From Fragilaria crotonensis (taxonomy: Eukaryota > Bacillariophyta > Fragilariophyceae > Fragilariales > Fragilariaceae), in assembly GCA_022925895.1 (NCBI GenBank), contig JAKSYS010000581.1, positions 1 through 40,624 on the forward strand: 40,624 bases of DNA, read 5' to 3'. The first letter of the stretch is position 1. Each line of letters starts with the position of its first letter. This document shows positions 1-9,501 of the stretch, one piece after another. A program made the translations under genes and the position numbers. Below the pieces are notes generated by a model. That model was not told the origin of the DNA and searched no databases. It saw only the letters and a list, made by a program, of their open reading frames with translations.

Positions 1-30
1 CTTGATGACTGGGCGACAAAACGCTCCCGA
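1..30 (+). repeat. Fragment of LINE ORF1 at the window edge
   Basis: Bases 1-28 are identical to 14323-14350, inside ORF1 of the LINE described below, where they encode LDDWATKRS. Similarity stops at about base 30. This is therefore the edge of a second copy of that element, in the same orientation, most of which lies outside the window. The break falls inside ORF1 on its 3' side, which ordinary 5' truncation of a LINE does not produce; a rearrangement or an assembly junction is possible. Confidence 0.8.
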
Positions 31-65
31 ACCAACCCGTCAGCCGAGACTTCAAGACCCGCCAC

Positions 66-2549
66 GTGATCGAGAGGAGAGTAGTCCATCCCTTCCGCTT
101 TCGTATCCACAGGGCGATGCTCACCGAAGAAGGTCACTTCGCCAACCAATGCGAGCACCTTCAAGTCAGTCCGTGGTCTGTTTCATCCACCGCGCGTAAG
201 ACGATTCGAAGAAAGAAACCTCAGGCTTCTCGTCTCAAGTCGAGTCATGTGGAGCTTGGGACACCGGCCCATCCAGAGACCAAGCTTGAAGCAGACAACA
301 CTCTCTCGAGACTGGTTGAATACTGCGATTCCTGCCAAAGTGGCGATCACAAGTCGAATGTTGACCATCATTTTCGCTGCCCAAAAATCCTTCCTTTGAC
401 GAGGGGCGATACAGGCGCGTAGTCGAGGGTTGCAAGCGAGGATGCAAGTCCTGCATGACAGAGATGCGGAAGGGTCACACCAAGCGGAAACATGTCGTGT
501 GTGATCTCAAGAAAACAACGGAAATGAGACCGAGAAACCGATCCAAGCATTGCCATTATGCCGTGCCTGTCTCGCGAAGAAAGGCATTCATCACCATCTC
601 TGTCCTCAACACGACCAATTTGGGACTTCTGCTGCCGCCAAGAAATTGGACTTGAAGCTGGTCGGAGTGAATATCGGGTGCCATCCATGCCAGAGCGAGT
701 GTGAAACAGGAACAGCATCGAAACAATCGCACGAGAAAAAATGCGAACGTCGTTGCCAACGAGATCTACCCAAGCAACAGTCTAATGATAGACAACCGAT
801 CTCTGTAAGAAGTCGACCATCAAAGAGGTCAGCGGCGGCCAGCAAACCATCTCAAGAACCTGACACCTTTCACCATGAGAAAGTATTGAAACAGTGGCAA
901 GATCTGCAAGCAAACGAAGGCGACCACCACAAGAGTCGCCTCGCCCTGCACTAGAAGAGGTGCCAGAGAAAGTCCTTCAGCAATTCTGTAATTCATGCCA
1001 GAGACAAAAGGAAGCCACCACGCCTTGTGCCCTCGTCACAGCAGCTTCGAAACATCTGGCGCACGAGAGCAACTGCAATTAATCTTGGCTGGTGTAGAGG
1101 CTGGTTGCGAGAGTTGTCAACGGATTACTCAACGGAGGAGACCATCTTCTTCGCGGCATCACGTCGACTGTCCGCGGTACGGGCGACTTGGTCGCCGAAA
1201 GCGAAAGTATCCTTCCGAAGTTCATATCGTGACTTCGCAGCATTCCGCAGGCGATCGCATGAATGAAAGTGACGACAGTCGTGCGAACAAGAACATGCGG
1301 AAGAGATCGTCGATGACGAAACCTGCAGACCCTTCGAGAGTGGTGTCGGAAGAAAATGAGTCGTCGAATCAGATCTCCAAATGTGTCCAACGCTCGAAGC
1401 CCTCGACGGCAGATCAAAAATAGAATCGACTAGTCCACATCTCAGAAAAAGGCAGAAAAGGGCAACGCAAAGGGAGCGGCGACGGCAGTAGTCCCAGTCA
1501 ACGTCAAGGAAAAGCACTCACGACGCCAACGATCACGGGAGCAAAGACACTGAAAAGACACAAGGAGGCATTGCAGAGCGGCATCGAGCCGCAGCAAGCA
1601 AAGATCGTCGAGAATCTCGCACCATAGCTGCCTCTGTATCTCACCCCAGAACGACCAGGTCTGCGAAAGAATGCAACCGAAGGACATAGAGTCTCGCCGA
1701 CGGGATCAAACGAAAGACATAGGAATACGGTCTACGTTTGGATACCAAAAGAGCATGTGTTGACAATGCTGGGCCCCAACGTCTACGGAGTTGCAGACGA
1801 CCAAAACTGCTACAGATGGATCAACCAAAGGAGAGATGGACTTGAAGAAAGCTGTGCAACGAAATGCGGCAGACGATGCGACATGTACTCCTGGGATCCC
1901 TGCTTGCATGCCATTCGTTCATGCAAAATCGATGACGATTGAAAAACCGAGAGGGAAAGACGCGGCCGTGCAAGACGAGGAGCACCGTTCGAGACTCGAC
2001 GCGCGACAGAAATTTCTTGACGGAGTCGTCATCATAGAGAACGTTATCGTACCTTTTTGCCACGCTTGCACGGATTCATTAGAGGTGCATCACTCCCTCT
2101 GCCCGAAGCATCCACTGTTCGCAAAATCTGGAGCTCTTGAAAAGCTGGAGCGAATTCGCAGCGGAGTCAAAATTGGCTGCGCCTATTGTACCACTCAATA
2201 CGAAACAGGGGCTTCGGGGAAGGATAATGTTCAGCATTCCATTCAATGCAAGAGAATGGAGAAAGAACGACGAAGGATGGCGAATAACGATTCCGCCAAG
2301 CCGGGGGAAATCGCGGAGAGGCACTTCTGTGAAGATGGAGAGACATGCATCACCATGAACGCACTCGACGACAGAACGCCTTCGGCGGTGGCAAAGACAA
2401 ATTTGAAACGGCGAGCGAAACCCAGTGTGGTGACTCCTGGGGTGGTAGATTTCGCGAAGGATAGTCCAAAAATGCGCTTAGATGGGTGCATCACTTTGCC
2501 AGACCGACGTGGAAGTCTTGCGAAAATCCATGGGGAAAGTGGAATATGA
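66..2549 (+). pseudogene. Decayed gene with four tandem zinc-binding modules
   Basis: Four copies of one cysteine/histidine module lie at about 324-502, 559-744, 987-1171 and 2058-2249. Each reads C-x2-C, then (usually) HH-x2-C-P-x-H, then G-V-x2-G-C-x2-C, and ends H-x3-C. That gives eight possible ligands, enough for two zinc ions. The copies differ in sequence but keep the spacing, for example LCRAC / HHHLCPQH / VNIGCHPC in copy 2 and FCHAC / HHSLCPKH / VKIGCAYC in copy 4. The reading frame changes inside modules 1 and 3 and between modules, so one intact protein cannot be read. The linkers are rich in K, R, E and S. I recognise no named family; protein or RNA binding is only a guess. PDZ and PHD remnants follow in the same direction and may belong to the same gene. 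Confidence 0.7.
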
Positions 2550-2724
2550 AGAGGGGATGTTGTTGTCTTAGGGGACGGCGGTTTCACTCACCACGAGGTA
2601 CTTGCGCCCGGAAAGCGTTTCGTCATCGACCCGTTTCGTGTCGAATCAGGCTATAATGAGACACTTCTCGCCCGGAGAGGCGTGCATCTTTGAAACTTTC
2701 ACGGGATGCCTTGGCTAACATCTC

Positions 2725-3090
2725 GTGGGGGTTACAGTCGAGCACCACGACTTTGGCGGCGCCTGTCTTATCAATTCGATCGATCAGAACTCTCCTGCGT
2801 CAGTGGCAACGTATGTTGGAGGCTCGTGTCGCTCACCGCTCTGCATGCATGATATGATTCTCACCGTCAATGGCGATGACGTTGGCGGCATGACAGAAGC
2901 TGGTTTCGAACTTGCGGTGGAAACGTCAGGAGTACAAGTGATCCTAGGCGTATCGCGCTATAGATTCCCAACCCTGGTCGACAGGCTGAACGCTGACCTT
3001 GAAAACGAAACGTGGGTCGCGCTAGACAGGACTCTCGACGACAAGCGCAACCTGGCTGGTCAGAACTTGATCTGGCGCGAAATGGCGTAG
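2725..3090 (+). pseudogene. PDZ-like domain remnant
   Basis: The 121-residue reading frame resembles a PDZ domain. It has a GGACLINSID strand, a helix-like NSPASVA turn, then the core HDMILTVNGDDVGGMTE and AGFELAVETSGVQVILGV, which match the usual pattern of a D-x-I-L-x-V-N-G strand followed by a helix and a final hydrophobic strand. The open frame starts at an unlikely codon and no start methionine fits a separate gene, so it reads better as one exon or fragment of the larger decayed gene that begins upstream. PDZ domains bind C-terminal peptides; no partner can be named. Confidence is moderate because the peptide-binding loop is unusual. Confidence 0.6.
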
Positions 3091-3142
3091 GGATCGACAC
3101 AGAATCTTTTCGTCGATTGGAATCAACTTTCGTTTTCAAGAT

Positions 3143-3582
3143 ATGACAGTCACAACTGACAACTCGTCACCGCTCGATTCGTGCCCGCCATTCGAGGATC
3201 GGAATTTGTCCCCGGCAACTGAGCAGCAAGGCGAAATTAATTTTGAGTCCATCCAACAAATATTGCCCATGCATAAGGCTGCGAATGACTCAATGCGTAT
3301 GAGCATTGACTCAAATCACGAGATCAACGTCGACGATGCATCGAATGACGCTAGCCTACAGAGCGAGGATTGGGAGAACGACGACAACCCATGGGTCGGT
3401 TGTGTTTGCGGGAAGATCCACAACGCTCCATCAATAGTGTTTTGGATCCAATGCGAAGCATGTGATACTTGGTGTAATGTAGCCCCATCGTGTGTGGGGT
3501 TTGACGAGGACGAAGCCAAGTTAAAGACGTGGACGTGTCGCGCCTGTCCTAGCGCCCACCACAATCTAATGGTCCCAGCGAG
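3143..3582 (+). pseudogene. PHD-finger domain remnant
   Basis: After a Ser/Asp-rich stretch of about 90 residues, the frame encodes a PHD-type zinc finger: WVGCVCGKIHN, then QCEACDTWCNVAPSCVGF, then KTWTCRACP. The Cys pairs, the W before the last pair and the acidic EDEA segment fit the family, whose members read histone H3 tails. One expected ligand (His) is replaced by Cys in WCNVAPSC, a known type of variation. The frame ends at a TGA that overlaps a perfect GTGAGT splice donor, so the domain is probably the 3' part of an exon. It shares orientation with the PDZ and zinc-module tracts upstream and is probably from the same gene. Confidence 0.65.
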
Positions 3583-3635
3583 GTGAGTTCCTATCACAGC
3601 CTGACAGACGTCAGCGTCTTCGTTACATCGATTAG
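3583..3635 (+). other. Candidate 53-nt intron
   Basis: The PHD exon ends AG followed by GTGAGT, a consensus donor. An acceptor ending GATTAG lies 53 nt downstream, and splicing removes the in-frame TGA. The joined frame continues as RNRHETKRVPIGERATQF before meeting a stop, so the downstream exon is itself damaged or the acceptor is another AG. The length is in keeping with the short introns of the glycosyltransferase genes in this window. Confidence 0.35.
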
Positions 3636-4179
3636 AAACCGACATGAGACAAAGAGAGTGCCGATTGGTGAACGAGCAACACAGTTCCTTGGAGCGTGAC
3701 TCCTGGTTTCGATCGCGATGGAATCCAGGCGTAAGACGACGAATGGCACCTGATGCCTTCTTACTTAGCTTTGAGATGGATGCCAGGATCCACGCCTTCT
3801 TATTTCCGCACCAAAAGTCGATTTGTCTCTTTCGGAGAAATGCGTTTCAACGAGAACTTAACGAACATCATCGACCTCTCACTCAACCAGTCCTTGAAGC
3901 AATGTCACCGGCGATAATCGCATTCAATCGTAAAAACATCAATGGGTTGATGAACGTGCCCGAATTTCATTATTTCTTCATGCTGAAGCACACAAGTTTT
4001 GTCAGAGGCTGGTGACTGTTGTCGAAGGGCCTGCGAAGGCACCGCTGGTGATCCTTCTCGAACCACACCATCCCGACTCTTGCTCAACCGGCGAGATCAA
4101 AGATATCAATTACGCACAAACCACCCAAGCAAGCGAACATTCCATCTTCAAAGTGGCATTTCCCGGCAGATCCAACTGA
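3636..4179 (+). pseudogene. Decayed 3' exons of the PDZ/PHD gene
   Basis: Coding-like stretches appear in more than one frame. One reads MRFNENLTNIIDLSLNQSL and stops near 3920. Another runs from about 3934 to a TGA at 4177-4179 and includes ARISLFLHAEAHKF, VVEGPAKAPLVILLEPHHPD and STGEIKDINYAQTT. Composition and codon pattern look protein-like, but I recognise no domain. These are the likely remains of the C-terminal part of the gene upstream, broken by frameshifts. They could instead be separate exons with introns I cannot place. Confidence 0.35.
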
Positions 4180-4945
4180 AGGTTGCCGACCGCTCAGACT
4201 GCGTAGGGTCTATTAATTTTCAGTTGACTCTGGCTGGCATGCTCTGTGTTGTGGATCGCAATCCATGCAGACAATTACTTGTGTGTCATACCAGGTACAA
4301 TACTATGATAGAGTACCGGTACCTGGTAGCATTCACTCTTACACACGACCTTGGTCCATCGCGGATCAAGTGTCATCATACGTACGGTACTGTCATCACG
4401 TCTAACAGTATAGGTTCAGCTAGTACTACAGTCCACGACTCTACGCAAGGGTATAGTACAGTGGTATACCTACCAGGTATCGTTGTGTTTAAAACAAATT
4501 CAGATTTTGAATTTGTTTTAAACAGTTTTAAACTGTTTAAAACAACTTTGTTTAAAACAGCAACAGTTAACAGTAGTACGTACTACAGTACTCCAAGTAG
4601 TCAAGTACTCGGAGTAGACCACTAATCAATACGGTTCAAAGCTTTGAGAACAAGACAACAAGGATAACCGAGATAGAAAGGAGTCCTAAGGACTAATCAG
4701 CATGAACTTATAATTGCACTTATGCCTGACAATAATCTGCCTTGTTGCATGCAGGTTTCCCACCAACTGAATGGTGTGGAACCCTAAGTGTCTACTGATA
4801 ACATCCTTAAGTCGCACCATTCTTGAATCAAAATGTAATGAATTGTCTCACATGCATCACTGAACTGCTGTTATGCATTTTGATGCTTTTTCAACCTACA
4901 AACAGTATAGTTATGTGATGATCAATGAGACTTGTCGATGAAAAA
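4180..4945. repeat. Non-coding tract rich in GTAC and TTTAAA palindromes
   Basis: No gene is evident. 4280-4330 and 4380-4480 hold many GTAC-centred words (GTACCGGTACC, GTACGGTAC, CTAGTAC). 4488-4572 is built from TGTTTAAAACA and its inverse, forming overlapping inverted repeats (for example AAATTCAGATTTTGAATTT). Further GTAC words follow at 4575-4620. The TGTTTAAAACA word reappears in the arms of the fold-back element that follows, so this tract may be an older outer piece of the same element. Confidence 0.5.
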
Positions 4946-5045
4946 CCGCATCATAACCGTAAAACCTTAACCCTAACCTCGATTTCAATTAAACAAATTG
5001 TTTTTTTTTTAAAAGTTGTTTTAAACAGATGTTTAACCCCAGTAT

Positions 5046-5072
5046 TTTTTGTCGCATGGCATGCGACAAAAA
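5046..5072. repeat. GTCGCATG hairpin, left
   Basis: Two 13-nt arms, TTTTTGTCGCATG and CATGCGACAAAAA, are perfectly complementary and separated by a single G. The same arm sequence is used in the hairpin at 6174-6209. The A/T ends followed by a GC core could form a cruciform or a very stable RNA stem. Confidence 0.9.
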
Positions 5073-5656
5073 TTATCCCGATTTCTGGGCGACCCCAAAA
5101 TATTTGTCCTACGAAAAAGCTAGCGAATATTTTAGTGCGACAAATGTTTTTCAGTGCTTCTTGTCGATTGCAACAACTGAAGGCAACTTGTTGTTGCTTG
5201 AAGGTATCCAGAGCCCAGTTGTGCACCCAATCCTTTTACTAGAACTCAAGCACTACGTTCTCTGTAGGTTCTACATACGGTGAGAAGTGTTTGTACAACC
5301 CCATACAAGCATGGAACTTGTGATCTGCGAAGCGCACAACAAAAACAACGACAACAACAACATCATCTTCACTTGATTGCAACTCCTTCAAGGTGTTGCC
5401 GATCATGTCAGGCATCAATGGCGACAGCAATATTGACCGTAGCTGCGGAGAAACAGTGTTTTTCATGTTCGTATCTGCGGACCTGGATGAGGATACCGAA
5501 GTGTTGGCCCTTTCCTTCTGGTCTGGGATACGAAAACAACGCTTGCAACCACATGCGCATGGGATCCCTTGCCTCTGATGCCCGACCAGCGGACAGTGAA
5601 ATACTATCTTAGAGGATGTGCCTACTGATGACCTTGTTGCCGGGTGTTTGACCCCG

Positions 5657-6060
5657 ACCAACAAGCAAACTACATCTTGTCGTTAGTAATCTACCGCCGA
5701 CAATGCACCCACCCACCAAGGCAGCTCGCAGGACTGCTTCTGCCACTGGAGGCATAATGAAGCCTCACAGAGACTGTCCTGGAACCATTGCTCTGCGTGA
5801 GATTTGTCATAACCAGACGAAGACTTCCGAACATTTGATCTGCAAGGTTCCTTTTCAGTGGCATGCCTGTGAGATTGCTCCTCAGGATTTCAAGTCTGAC
5901 GTTTGCTTCCAACAACAATCTGCTGTCCTTGCCCTGCAGGCTAATTCCTTCTTGAGGAAGAAATAGCATGATAAATGGTTTCAGAGCAATATCGAAAATA
6001 GTAACAATGTATTCTCTCTGCACATCAACATTGCTGTTAATGGACAATGCAATGAGCAAC
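5657..6060 (+). pseudogene. Histone H3 pseudogene
   Basis: From 5703 the frame aligns with core histone H3 from about residue 22 to residue 93. Landmarks are [33 protein letters not shown] and SAVLALQ; a TAG at 5964-5966 ends it early. The H3 N-tail is still visible just upstream in another frame (TNKQTT at 5657, for H3 TKQTAR), broken by two stops and a shift. Weak similarity to the H3 C-terminus continues to about 6050. Seven arginines have become Cys, Trp or His (H3 positions 42, 52, 53, 63, 69, 72, 83), nearly all explicable as CGN changing to TGN or CAN. Three in-frame single-codon insertions are also present. It cannot make a working H3. It lies between the two hairpins of the fold-back-like element. 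Confidence 0.92.
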
Positions 6061-6173
6061 ATCTTACGGAGTACGAGCTATTTGTATTAGAAAATACTCA
6101 TAATGGGCAGTATGTTTGTGTGTTTTGGGCAATGTTCATCCTCGTGTAATGACCGCTATTTTTTTAAATCCCC

Positions 6174-6209
6174 TTTTTTGTCGCATGCTAGCTTTTTTCA
6201 TGCGACAAA
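6174..6209. repeat. GTCGCATG hairpin, right
   Basis: The arms TTTTTTGTCGCATG (6174-6187) and CATGCGACAAA (6199-6209) are complementary around an 11-nt loop that includes a run of T. The arm matches the hairpin at 5046-5072. A third hairpin follows directly at about 6214-6242 (AACTCCGT and ACGGAGTT around an A-rich loop). Confidence 0.85.
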
Positions 6210-6465
6210 TGATCAAACTCCGTAAAAAAATTGACGGAGTTCGTGATGTCGTAACTTTGTGAACATCATGATTGGGAAGCAATTGTCACAGGTTTAGGTA
6301 GTCTGTCAAAGGACTACAGATCGCACTTTTCAGAATCAAATGCGAGTTGGTTGCTGTTCTGTTATGGCGTCGTAACTTTTTGTCGTCTTTTTGTCGCACG
6401 TTTTTTCACACTGGGGTTAAAACAGGGTGTTTTAAACAGCAATTAAACAAACACAACCATAACCA

Positions 6466-6873
6466 GGTACGAGTAGTCTCTACTAGAAGGAAGTGGCTCC
6501 ACAAACACCGTGTGCACAAATACACATACAACATACACATATGCATTATGCATTCATAATTCATAATCGATCTCTGTTCAACCGTAAGGACCTGGTATGC
6601 ATACTGTACCTTGTACCATAGCATACACAATATACAATACTACCATACTGGTACTAGTAACTCGTTATCGCCCCTCCACGTTACGAATATCATACACGCT
6701 TTTAACTTTCTGCTCATACATACTACCTACACCTTGGTGACTGTGACACAGGTATAGTCACCATTACCATCACTTGAAAAACCATCATCATTCGGTGGTC
6801 CCCAGTCGTAACGAATGTGCATCGTAGTTCCCGATCGATATCCATTATCTGATATCCAATTTGACCAAGTGTC
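6466..6873. other. Intergenic, low-complexity AT/GTAC sequence
   Basis: No gene is supported. 6520-6560 is an ACACATACA-rich stretch with repeated TGCATTATGCATTCATAATTC words, and 6590-6660 holds further GTACC/ACTAGTA palindromic words. The last 100 bases precede the first glycosyltransferase copy and would hold its promoter and 5' UTR; no clear element is visible. Confidence 0.5.
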
Positions 6874-8093
6874 ATGCGAGGGAAAATTGTAATGGTGTTG
6901 ATAGCGGGAGTTGTGGTCCTGGCTGCGTCGCTGCTTTGGCTTGAATTCCTTGCATCTCTGCACGCATCGAATTTCTACGGATCGTGTTTACCATTGTTGT
7001 CGCCCAACGAGAATTCAGGTGTGGTGAACAGCAGCAGCACCAGGAGCAATATCGCTAATCCGGTGGGTTGGACTCAAGGCGCACAAGGCCGAAAAAAGAT
7101 CGCATTAGATGAGCTTACGGACGAGAAGGGACAGAATGTTTCTTGCCCTCCCAACACACAACCGATTTTCAACAACCCGATTCCGAGCACGAACTTTTCA
7201 TCAAACTACAAGATTCCCTTTGTGATTCACCAGACCTTTAAGACTCGATGCGTAACTGACGATTTCTATCAGCTTACACTTGCATGGAAAGCGCTTGGCA
7301 TTCCCTACTATTTCCACGATGATGCAGCGATTGAGCGGTTGGTTCGTTTAGGGTACGAAGAGTTTCCGCATCTGATATTGACGTGGGAGCATTGCATAAC
7401 AAAACCAGTTGTCAAGACCGACTTGTGGCGTCTTTGTTGCTCTATGAATACGGAGGAATCTACGCAGATCTAGACACCAAGCCAAGGTCATTCCAACCCA
7501 ACACAACCCTTCGAATGGATGATGAAATGTACACAGTTCCTGATCAGATGGGTCTGCCATCGTTTCACTTCATGGCGTCGATGCCACGGCATCCCGTTCC
7601 ATTTCTCACTTTGCACCGATCTTTGTATGAATTGCTGTTCATGAGAGATACCGGCAAATATAATCCAGCGAAGAAAACTGGTAAGGTACTGCCTTGCATG
7701 TTGAATCGTGTATGATCGCATTGCCTCACCACATGGTATCGATCTGTCTCTGCAGGTCCAGGAGCGTTGAAGTGGGCTATGGCAATGTTTCTCCATAACC
7801 AAGATCGTTCGGAGACCCAAATTGCGCAGATTAGTGGTGACGAGTTTACATTTCACGGCATGGGCGGACACACTTTACGGAGGGATCGAAGGACTTCTGG
7901 AGCCGACACCATCGTACGGGAATGCGCTTTTCCAAACAAGGAGAACCGGTTCCAGTCCAACAACGCGACCCACTACTCAAGAACCAAGGATCCTTCTGGC
8001 GAAAGCTGTTTCGATATTATTACGAATCACTACGACAAATTGACTGAAATGAGTTATTGCGCTTTGTTTTGTTTTCGGCTCACACGATCTTGA
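6874..8093 (+). pseudogene. GT32-type glycosyltransferase, copy 1 (frameshifted)
   Basis: Type II membrane glycosyltransferase of the DXD sugar-binding class (GT32; Och1 and inositol-phosphoceramide mannosyltransferases belong here). An N-terminal anchor (residues 5-23, VMVLIAGVVVLAASLLWLE) is followed by a lumenal stem and the catalytic core with IHQTFKTR, the helix KTDLWR and the signature YGGIYADLDTKP, whose DLD binds the metal-sugar nucleotide. This implies transfer of a sugar, perhaps mannose, in the Golgi; the acceptor cannot be told. Exon 1 runs to 7680 and exon 2 from 7756, joined in frame as KKTGPGALKWAM. Relative to copy 2 one base is missing at about 7433, just before the DXD motif, which shifts the frame. 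Copy 1 also reads past the stop used by copy 2 because its 3' region is altered. If the missing base were a sequencing error the gene would be intact. Confidence 0.85.
7681..7755 (+). other. Intron of glycosyltransferase copy 1 (75 nt)
   Basis: The donor is G|GTAAGG and the acceptor CTCTGCAG|G. Removal joins KKTG to GPGALKWAM in phase, while the unspliced sequence meets a stop at 7713-7715. The same intron, 73 nt, is at 9139-9211 in copy 2. Confidence 0.9.
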
Positions 8094-8104
8094 TTCCCTT
8101 TGAC

Positions 8105-8357
8105 GCTTAAAGGAACAATGTGATGAGAGGTTGCCCAACCTAAGCAATTGAATGGTGCGATGCCACTGTGCCTACGTGACCTTTCAACAATGAAACATGA
8201 CAGGGACGAGTGAATCCCGTCATCGAACAAGGGAGGACCATGGCGCGTGCCATTTCGAACTTCCAACGACTAAAATCAATAACCAGTATTGATGAAAACC
8301 TCAAACACCAAAAGGAACTTGGTGGCACAACTTAGTACTCCGCAGTGAATTATGGAA
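8105..8357 (+). repeat. 3' flank of tandem duplication, unit 1
   Basis: Non-coding sequence that aligns with 9880-10130 (for example GGAACAATG, GGTTGCCCAACCT, GATGCCACT, GTGCCAT, CCGCAGTGAATTATGGAA). The glycosyltransferase gene and this flank were therefore duplicated as one unit. Copy 2 begins directly at the end of this flank. Confidence 0.8.
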
Positions 8358-8358
8358 T

Positions 8359-9501
8359 TTGTTGGTGTCGGTTGCAGGGTTACTGGCTGCGTCGCTACTT
8401 TGGCTTGAATTCCTTGCATCGCTGCACGCATCAAATCTCTACGGATCGAGTTTACTAGTTTTGTCACCCAAAGAAAACATAGGTGTACCTAACAACCACC
8501 ACCACCACAGCACTGATAAAGTGGGTTGGACTCAAAGCGCAGAAGGCCGAAAAAAGATCCCGCTAGAAGAACTTACGGACAAGCAGGGGCAGAATGTTAC
8601 TTGCCCTCCCAACACACAACCGATTTTCAACAACCCGATTCCGAGCACGAACTTTTCATCAAACTACAAGATTCCTTTGTGATTCACCAGACCTTTAAGA
8701 CTCGATGCGTGACTGACGATTTCCATCAGCTTACACTTGCATGGAAAGCTCTTGGCATTCCCTACTATTTCCACGATGATGCAGCGATTGAGCGGTTGGT
8801 TCGTTTAGGTTACAAAGAGTTTCCACAATTACTTTTGATATGGGAGCATTGCATAACAAAACCGGTTGTCAAGACCGACTTGTGGCGGCTATTGTTACTT
8901 TATGAATACGGAGGAATCTACGCAGATCTAGACACGAAGCCAGTGTCATTCCAACCCAACACCACCCTTCGAATGGATGATGAAATGTACACGGTTCCTG
9001 ATCAGATGGGTCTGCCATCGTTTCACTTCATGGCGTCGATGCCACGACATCCCGTTCCATTTCTAACCCTGCATCAATCGCTTCATGAATTGCTGTTCAT
9101 GAGAGATACCGGCAAATATAATCCAGCGAAGAAAACTGGTAAGGTACTGCCTTGCATGTTGAATCGTGTAGTTTTCACATGCCTCACCACGGTATCGATC
9201 TGTCTCTGCAGGTCCATGAGCGTTGAAGTGGGCTATGGGGATATTTCTTGATAACCACGATCGTTCGGGGAAGCAACTTGCGCAGATTCGTGGTGACGAG
9301 TTTACATTTCACGGCATGGGCGGACACACACTACGAAGAGATCGAAGGGACAGCATTGTATGGGAATGCGCCCTACGCAACAAGGAAAGCCGGTTCCAGT
9401 CGAACAACGCGACCCACTACTCAAGATCTAAGGGTCGTTCTGGCAAAAGCTGTTTCGACATAATCAAGAAATACTCAGAAAATTTGACTGGAATGAGTTA
9501 A
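8359..9501 (+). pseudogene. GT32-type glycosyltransferase, copy 2 (three lesions)
   Basis: Tandem paralogue of the upstream copy with the same order of anchor (LLAASLLWLEFLASL), IHQTFKTR, KTDLWR and YGGIYADLDTKP. First, the start is lost: copy 1's initiator region is replaced by flank sequence, and the nearest ATG (8352) is out of frame. Second, one C is missing at about 8674 (CCC in copy 1, CC here), which breaks the frame before the catalytic core. Third, the first codons of exon 2 read G-P-stop: TGA at 9217-9219 replaces the GGA of copy 1. The DXD core itself is intact. The final codons NLTGMS-stop probably show the original C-terminus of both copies. Copy 2 is almost certainly dead. Confidence 0.85.
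9139..9211 (+). other. Intron of glycosyltransferase copy 2 (73 nt)
   Basis: The donor G|GTAAGG and acceptor CTCTGCAG|G are the same as in copy 1, and the intron interior is also similar (GTACTGCCTTGCATGTTG). Its conservation shows that the duplication copied genomic DNA and not mRNA. Confidence 0.88.

Larger units (their letters stand above)
4950..6465. mobile_element. Fold-back-like non-autonomous element with H3 cargo
   Basis: Two similar arms face each other. The left arm (about 4990-5075) contains TTAAACA, GTTTTAAACA, TTTAACCCCAGT and a GTCGCATG hairpin. The right arm (about 6370-6450), read on the minus strand, contains TTTAATTG, GTTTAAAACA, TTTTAACCCCAGT and TGCGACAAA in the same order. 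Between them lie two further hairpins and a histone H3 relic. No transposase is visible, so the element would be non-autonomous. I cannot fix exact termini or a target-site duplication, so the boundaries are approximate. It could also be a chance arrangement of AT-rich repeats around an H3 pseudogene. Confidence 0.45.

Noticed and set aside
4962-4980. Telomere-like CCTTAACCCTAACC
   Set aside because: Fewer than two full repeat units; too short to be an interstitial telomere.
5239-5664. Minus-strand frame of 141 codons with several Cys and a poly-Val run
   Set aside because: The Val run comes from a simple repeat, and no zinc-finger spacing is kept. Its end overlaps the H3 N-tail relic on the other strand.
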